10,369 nt of DNA from Bacteroidia bacterium. Lineage in GTDB: Bacteria; Bacteroidota; Bacteroidia; B-17B0; Aurantibacillaceae. Position numbers and translations under genes: made by a program. The stretch is from positions 1 through 10,369 of the forward strand of contig JACMLS010000250.1 of assembly GCA_014379485.1 (NCBI GenBank), written 5' to 3'. The notes below the pieces were generated by a model that was not told the origin of the DNA, did not search any database, and saw only the letters and a program-made list of their open reading frames with translations. This document shows positions 6,834 through 10,369 of this stretch, piece by piece. The number at the start of each line of letters is the position of its first letter. Positions within the stretch are counted from its first letter, which is position 1.

Positions 6834-8608
6834 AAGAGAGACCGGGGATAATTGCGTTTAATGTGGGTAAAGAAAAACTTCTGATGCTGATCCTGCTCAT
6901 GAATTTTTTTATTGTATCTGCACAAAAAAATAAAATTGATTCTGCCATCGCTTTATTAAAAGTTGAAAAGAATGACACAAGTAAATTAAACCTGTTGTTT
7001 ACACTCAGCCGGCATTTAACCAATACAGACCCTGACACCGCTGTAATTTTATGCAACCAGGCGCTGGATCTGTCAGAAAAATTGAAAAAATCAGCTGACA
7101 AGAACCTGGTACTTGCCGGAAAAAAGGGAGAAGCAAATGCATTAAACTATCTTGGAATTTGTTTCAGGATCAAAGGAAATTCTGCAAAGGCGCTTGAATA
7201 TTTTCTGCATGCAATTAAGATTGATGAAGAAACTGACAATAAAAAAGGAATGGCAATCCGCTTTGGTAATATTGGCATTGTCTACAAAAACCAGGGCAAT
7301 TATCCGCTGGCGCTTGATTATTATCAGAAAGCCTTGAAAATAGAAGAGGAGTTGGGAAATAAAAGTGATGTTGCGCGCCACCTCAGTAATTTAAGCGTTT
7401 TGTACAGAACCATGGGCAATTATCCGCTGTCTTTAACGTTCATAAACCGCTCACTAAAAATTTACGAAGAAATAAAAGATGTAAGAGGGCAGGCAGCCTG
7501 CTTTGGTAATTTAGGAATTATGTTCAGGGAACAAGGAGATTTTCCGAAGGCCCTCGACTATAATTTTAAAGCCCTGAAAATAGATGAAGCGCTGAATAAT
7601 AAAAGTAATGTGGCCAAGCATTACGGTAATCTCGGAAATATATATGTTGACCTTGGAAACGCCGAGAAAGCACTGCAATATTATTCAGGAGCAAAAAAAA
7701 TAGACGAAGAAATGGGAAACAAATGGGGGGTAGAGATGGAACTGGGAAGCATTGGGAACGTGTACAGCGATTTAAAAAACTATACAAAAGCAAAAGAAAA
7801 TTATTTAAAAGCTATTGAACTGGCAGAAGAGCTCGGAGACAAAAGCGGTGTTGCCAGACATTTGGGCAACCTTGGAATGGTGTACCTGCAACTGAACGAG
7901 AACAGCAAGGCGCTTGATTGCCATTTAAAAGCGTTGAAAATTGATGAGGGCCTTGGAAACTCAGAAGACGTAGCTATGCATTACGGAAATTTAGGAGCAC
8001 TGTATTTAAAAATGGGAAAGTATAACGAAGCTGAAATTTATTTGAAAAAAGCTGTTAGAATAGAGGAAGGTAATGGCATTTTAAATCACCTGCTGGCAAG
8101 TGAAAATGCGCTTTTTCAATTGTATGAAACTACGGGCAAATTTAAACTTGCACTTTTTCACTTCAAGAAAACAGTTGCAATTAACGATTCCATTTTCTCA
8201 GAAGAAAGTAAAAAGCAACTGTTGCAAAAAGAAATGAATTTTACTTTCGAAAAAAAAGAAGCTGTTGCCAATGCCGAGCATAAAAAAGAAATGGAAAGCC
8301 AGAGCAGAATTGCTGATGAGAAGAGCAGGAAACAGAATGTTATCATGTTATCGGTTGTTAGTTGTTTGTTATTGGTTATAGGATTTGCATTTTTTATTTT
8401 CCGCTCTTTGCGGATTACGCGGAAACAAAAAAAACTGATTGAAAGACAAAAATACGAAGTAGAGAAACAAAAAGACCTGGTGGAAGAAAAACAAAAAGAG
8501 ATATTAGATAGTATTTATTATGCGAGAAGAATTCAGAGGGCACTAATAACATCTGAACTGTATATAGAAAAAAACATAAAAAAACTGACCAAAAACAACT
8601 TCACATAA
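6830..8608 (+). CDS. TPR / membrane helix / coiled-coil protein, tandem paralogue without phosphatase domain
   Basis: 592 residues. The ATG overlaps the preceding stop in the string ATGA. This start gives a hydrophilic lead of about 16 residues, then the signal peptide core LLMLILLMNFFIVSAQ; no closer start leaves a usable signal peptide. Eight uninterrupted TPR units of 40 residues run from about 106 to 425, with the pattern GNLGxVYxxxGNYxKALxYYxKALKIxEExGNKS. A charged helix (about 456-503), a membrane segment (about 504-524) and a basic coiled coil follow. The C-terminus carries EILDSIYYARRIQRALITSE (557-576) and ends 16 residues later with TAA. Like its upstream paralogue it lacks any catalytic domain. 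From about residue 455 on, the two proteins match almost residue for residue, while the TPR arrays differ in number and regularity. The inferred role is periplasmic binding with signalling across the inner membrane to an unknown partner. The two products could form mixed coiled coils, which is speculative. Confidence 0.88.
   Translation: MKERPGIIAFNVGKEKLLMLILLMNFFIVSAQKNKIDSAIALLKVEKNDTSKLNLLFTLSRHLTNTDPDTAVILCNQALDLSEKLKKSADKNLVLAGKKGEANALNYLGICFRIKGNSAKALEYFLHAIKIDEETDNKKGMAIRFGNIGIVYKNQGNYPLALDYYQKALKIEEELGNKSDVARHLSNLSVLYRTMGNYPLSLTFINRSLKIYEEIKDVRGQAACFGNLGIMFREQGDFPKALDYNFKALKIDEALNNKSNVAKHYGNLGNIYVDLGNAEKALQYYSGAKKIDEEMGNKWGVEMELGSIGNVYSDLKNYTKAKENYLKAIELAEELGDKSGVARHLGNLGMVYLQLNENSKALDCHLKALKIDEGLGNSEDVAMHYGNLGALYLKMGKYNEAEIYLKKAVRIEEGNGILNHLLASENALFQLYETTGKFKLALFHFKKTVAINDSIFSEESKKQLLQKEMNFTFEKKEAVANAEHKKEMESQSRIADEKSRKQNVIMLSVVSCLLLVIGFAFFIFRSLRITRKQKKLIERQKYEVEKQKDLVEEKQKEILDSIYYARRIQRALITSELYIEKNIKKLTKNNFT
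7145..8104 (+). repeat. Eight degenerate 120-base tandem repeats encoding TPRs
   Basis: Units begin at residues 106, 146, 186, 226, 266, 306, 346 and 386 of the protein, an exact 120-base step with no indel. The most conserved part of each unit encodes GN(L/I)G near its start and the ALKIDE-type helix in the middle. Such an array can gain or lose whole units by recombination while staying in frame. Confidence 0.75.
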
Positions 8609-8638
8609 AGCAAAAATCGTATTTTTAAAATAATCAGA

Positions 8639-10240
8639 ATGACTAACAAAAAAAACGCGGTATTTCTTTTTTTCCTCTTTTGTACATTAAGTTTTCCTTT
8701 CCTTGCACAGGAAAAATTTAATGAACAGGATGCATTAAAAAAAATAAGCGAATCAAAAGCAGATTCTTCTAAGATCGATCTTTTAATAAAGCTATCTGCC
8801 AAGATAAAAGAGAGCAATGCAGAAAAAGGTGTTGAGTAAGCTAAACAAGATCTGGTTCTAATCCGTAAAATACATGATCCTTAAAGAACAGTTGAAAGCA
8901 AAATAAAAATCGGTCAGGCCCTGGCCTACAAAGAAGAGTATCCTGCTGCTCAAAAAATTTTTATCGAAACACTTGACTCGAGCAAGCTGATTAATTACAG
9001 GTCTGGTATAACCAGCAGCTTAAACCGGCTTGGGGTATGCGAAAGAAACCAGGGCAATTTTGACAAAGCGATCACTTATTATTTTGAAAGTTTAAAAATG
9101 CTGGAAGAAGATAAAGACACCGTTGGTATTTCCACACAGCTCTCTTCTATTGGTGTTGTATATTACAAAACCGGCAATTATGATAAGGCAATAGAGTATT
9201 ATGATAAGAGCATACGCCTAAATAAATTATCTAAAAATGCCGGAAGTGGTTTGTCGGCCGTTTTAAATAACCTGGCTGGTGCCCTTATGGCGAAAAAAGA
9301 TTACAAGCGCACCAAAGAAATTATGCTTGAAACTTTTGAGCTGAAAAAAAAGGAAAATGATGTTTTTGGCCTGGCATCAGGTTACATTAATTATGTTCGC
9401 CTGCTTGTTGAAATTAATGATATTAATGAGGCTGCTTTATATGCCGGCAAGGCCCTGGAGATTGCAGAGCAGATGAATGATGACGGTGTAAGATCAGGCG
9501 CATACGATGTGGCCGCAGATGTGGCTTATCAGAAAAAGCAATACAAAGAAGCAATTGGTTTTTATAATAAGGCAATACAAATAAGCCAAAAACTGAATAC
9601 AAGAGATGATCTGAAGAGCCTCTATTACGATCTCGGAAAAGTTTATGATAAGCAGAAAAATTGGGAAATGGCTTTAAAGTATCATGTGCTTTATACCAAA
9701 TTAAAAGACAGCCTGTTCAGCGAAAAAAGCGACAGGGCAATTACGGAAATGAATACTAAATACGAAGCGGAAAAAAAAGAACTTGAAATTTTAAGTTTAA
9801 ACAATCAGCAGAAGCTGGATAAAATGGAAATTTTATCTTCAAACCAGCAAAAACAGAAACAAAAAATTATTATTTATTCAGTTGCTGTTGGTTTGCTTTT
9901 AGTGATTTTATTCTCAGTTTTTATTTTCAATCGTTTTAGAATAATCCGAAAGCAAAAAACGGAGATCGAAATTCAGAAACAAAAAGTAGATGAATCAAAC
10001 AGGAGCCTGAACGAAAAGAATAAAGAAATTTCTGAACAGAAAGATGAGATAGAACACCAGAAAAACCTGATACAAGAGAGTCAAAAAGAAATTCTTGATA
10101 GTATTAATTATGCCAAACGCATACAGGAAGCAATTTTGCCACCGGTACACCTTATCGGGAAAAAATTGCAGAACACGTTTGTTCTGTATAAACCTAAAGA
10201 TATTGTTGCAGGAGATTTTTATTGGATGGAAGCTTTGAGC
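8639..10240 (+). pseudogene. TPR / membrane / SpoIIE-type phosphatase gene, broken by two in-frame TAA stops and cut at its 3' end
   Basis: One frame runs from ATG 8639 to about 10240 with coherent protein on both sides of two TAA stops, at 8837-8839 (codon 67) and 8882-8884 (codon 82). No other frame is open between them, so substitutions fit better than a frameshift. The first stop sits in GVE-stop-AKQDL, where a tyrosine codon one base away would give a normal TPR helix. Codons 1-23 are a signal peptide (end PFLAQ). TPRs follow (for example ERNQGNFDKAITYYFESL), then a membrane segment (about 410-434, VAVGLLLVILFSVFIF), a long coiled coil, and ILDSINYAKRIQEAILPP from codon 485. The frame then enters a SpoIIE/PP2C-type phosphatase domain: YKPKDIVAGDFYWME, with D526 the likely first metal ligand. 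After about codon 531 the match ends where GC-rich DNA begins. An internal ATG at 9098 could start a product without a signal peptide. Sequencing errors remain an alternative. It begins 30 bases after the previous gene and is probably in the same operon. Confidence 0.72.
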
Positions 10241-10369
10241 CATTCTTCAGAAGCGAGTCGATCAGCGTGCGAAGGCGCGTGCCGTGCTCGGACGTGGCGC
10301 TCGCGGCTTCAGGAGCGTAGCTGTATTCCGTGCGCGACGGCAGCGTGTGCGTGACGAAGAGCGCGACGC
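10239..10369 (-). other. GC-rich foreign tail with a partial minus-strand reading frame
   Basis: Base composition changes abruptly at about 10240, from AT-rich coding DNA to strongly GC-rich DNA. Read in the plus frame of the phosphatase gene it gives an arginine-, cysteine- and alanine-rich string with no resemblance to the family (for example CEGACRARTWRSRLQ), and that frame stops at 10352-10354. Read on the minus strand from 10367 down to 10239 it gives 43 codons without a stop, of which 36 end in G or C. This is the pattern of a real gene from a GC-rich organism (start VALFVTHTLPSRTEYSY, end LRTLIDSLLKNG). I do not recognise the product. A chimeric read or misassembly is the simplest explanation; a genuine insertion is less likely. 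The transition lies next to an AAGCTT (HindIII) sequence at 10230-10235, which may be coincidence. Confidence 0.7.

Noticed and set aside
405..8104. The regular 120-base repeats as a CRISPR-like or other non-coding array.
   Set aside because: They are fully coding, degenerate at synonymous positions and match the 40-residue TPR unit; there are no short identical repeats with unique spacers.
8639..8839. A separate 66-residue small secreted protein.
   Set aside because: The same frame continues past the stop with matching TPR-family sequence, so it is the 5' part of the broken gene rather than an independent small gene.
10241..10354. A novel Arg/Cys/Ala-rich C-terminal domain on the phosphatase gene.
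   Set aside because: Codon usage shows that the GC-rich stretch codes on the minus strand; the plus frame is an accidental read-through into foreign sequence.

Overview
The window looks like a fragment of a Bacteroidota genome. It is AT-rich, its secreted proteins carry short lysine-start signal peptides ending in S-x-Q, start codons lack Shine-Dalgarno sequences, one large protein ends in a type IX secretion (T9SS) type A sorting domain, and there are several TPR / membrane-helix / coiled-coil proteins of the kind common in that phylum. The last ~130 bases are different: abruptly GC-rich, and apparently from another genome.

Layout. Bases 1-1442 (minus strand) hold most of a periplasmic TPR protein with one membrane helix; its C-terminus runs off the left edge. 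A 289-base divergent intergenic region follows. Bases 1732-5127 (plus) encode a 1131-residue exported protein. Its two ends match the N- and C-terminal halves of peptide-N-glycosidase F (PNGase F), but the fold is split by about 500 inserted residues containing a LamG-like domain, and a T9SS sorting domain closes it. A strong hairpin terminator follows at 5149-5187. Bases 5253-8608 hold two tandem paralogous TPR / membrane / coiled-coil genes that overlap by four bases. Thirty bases later comes a third member of the family, with two in-frame TAA stops in its first 82 codons. It alone visibly enters a SpoIIE/PP2C-type phosphatase domain (motif AGDFYW), but it is cut at about 10239 by the GC-rich sequence.

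How the parts relate. All four TPR proteins share one plan: signal peptide, 40-residue TPR repeats expected in the periplasm, one membrane helix, a basic coiled coil expected in the cytoplasm, and the helix E-I-L-D-S-I-x-Y-A-(R/K)-R-I(-Q where visible). In the broken gene this helix leads straight into the phosphatase. The two intact genes stop about 22-24 residues after the helix, so they look like sensor proteins without an enzymatic output. The PNGase F-like protein is a separate transcription unit bounded by the terminator. A functional link between it and the TPR array is only suggested by proximity.

Most worth a second look: the PNGase F fold with its active site split by a 500-residue insertion, the array of output-less TPR sensors beside a damaged phosphatase-bearing relative, and the probable chimeric junction at the right edge, which an annotator should not read through.
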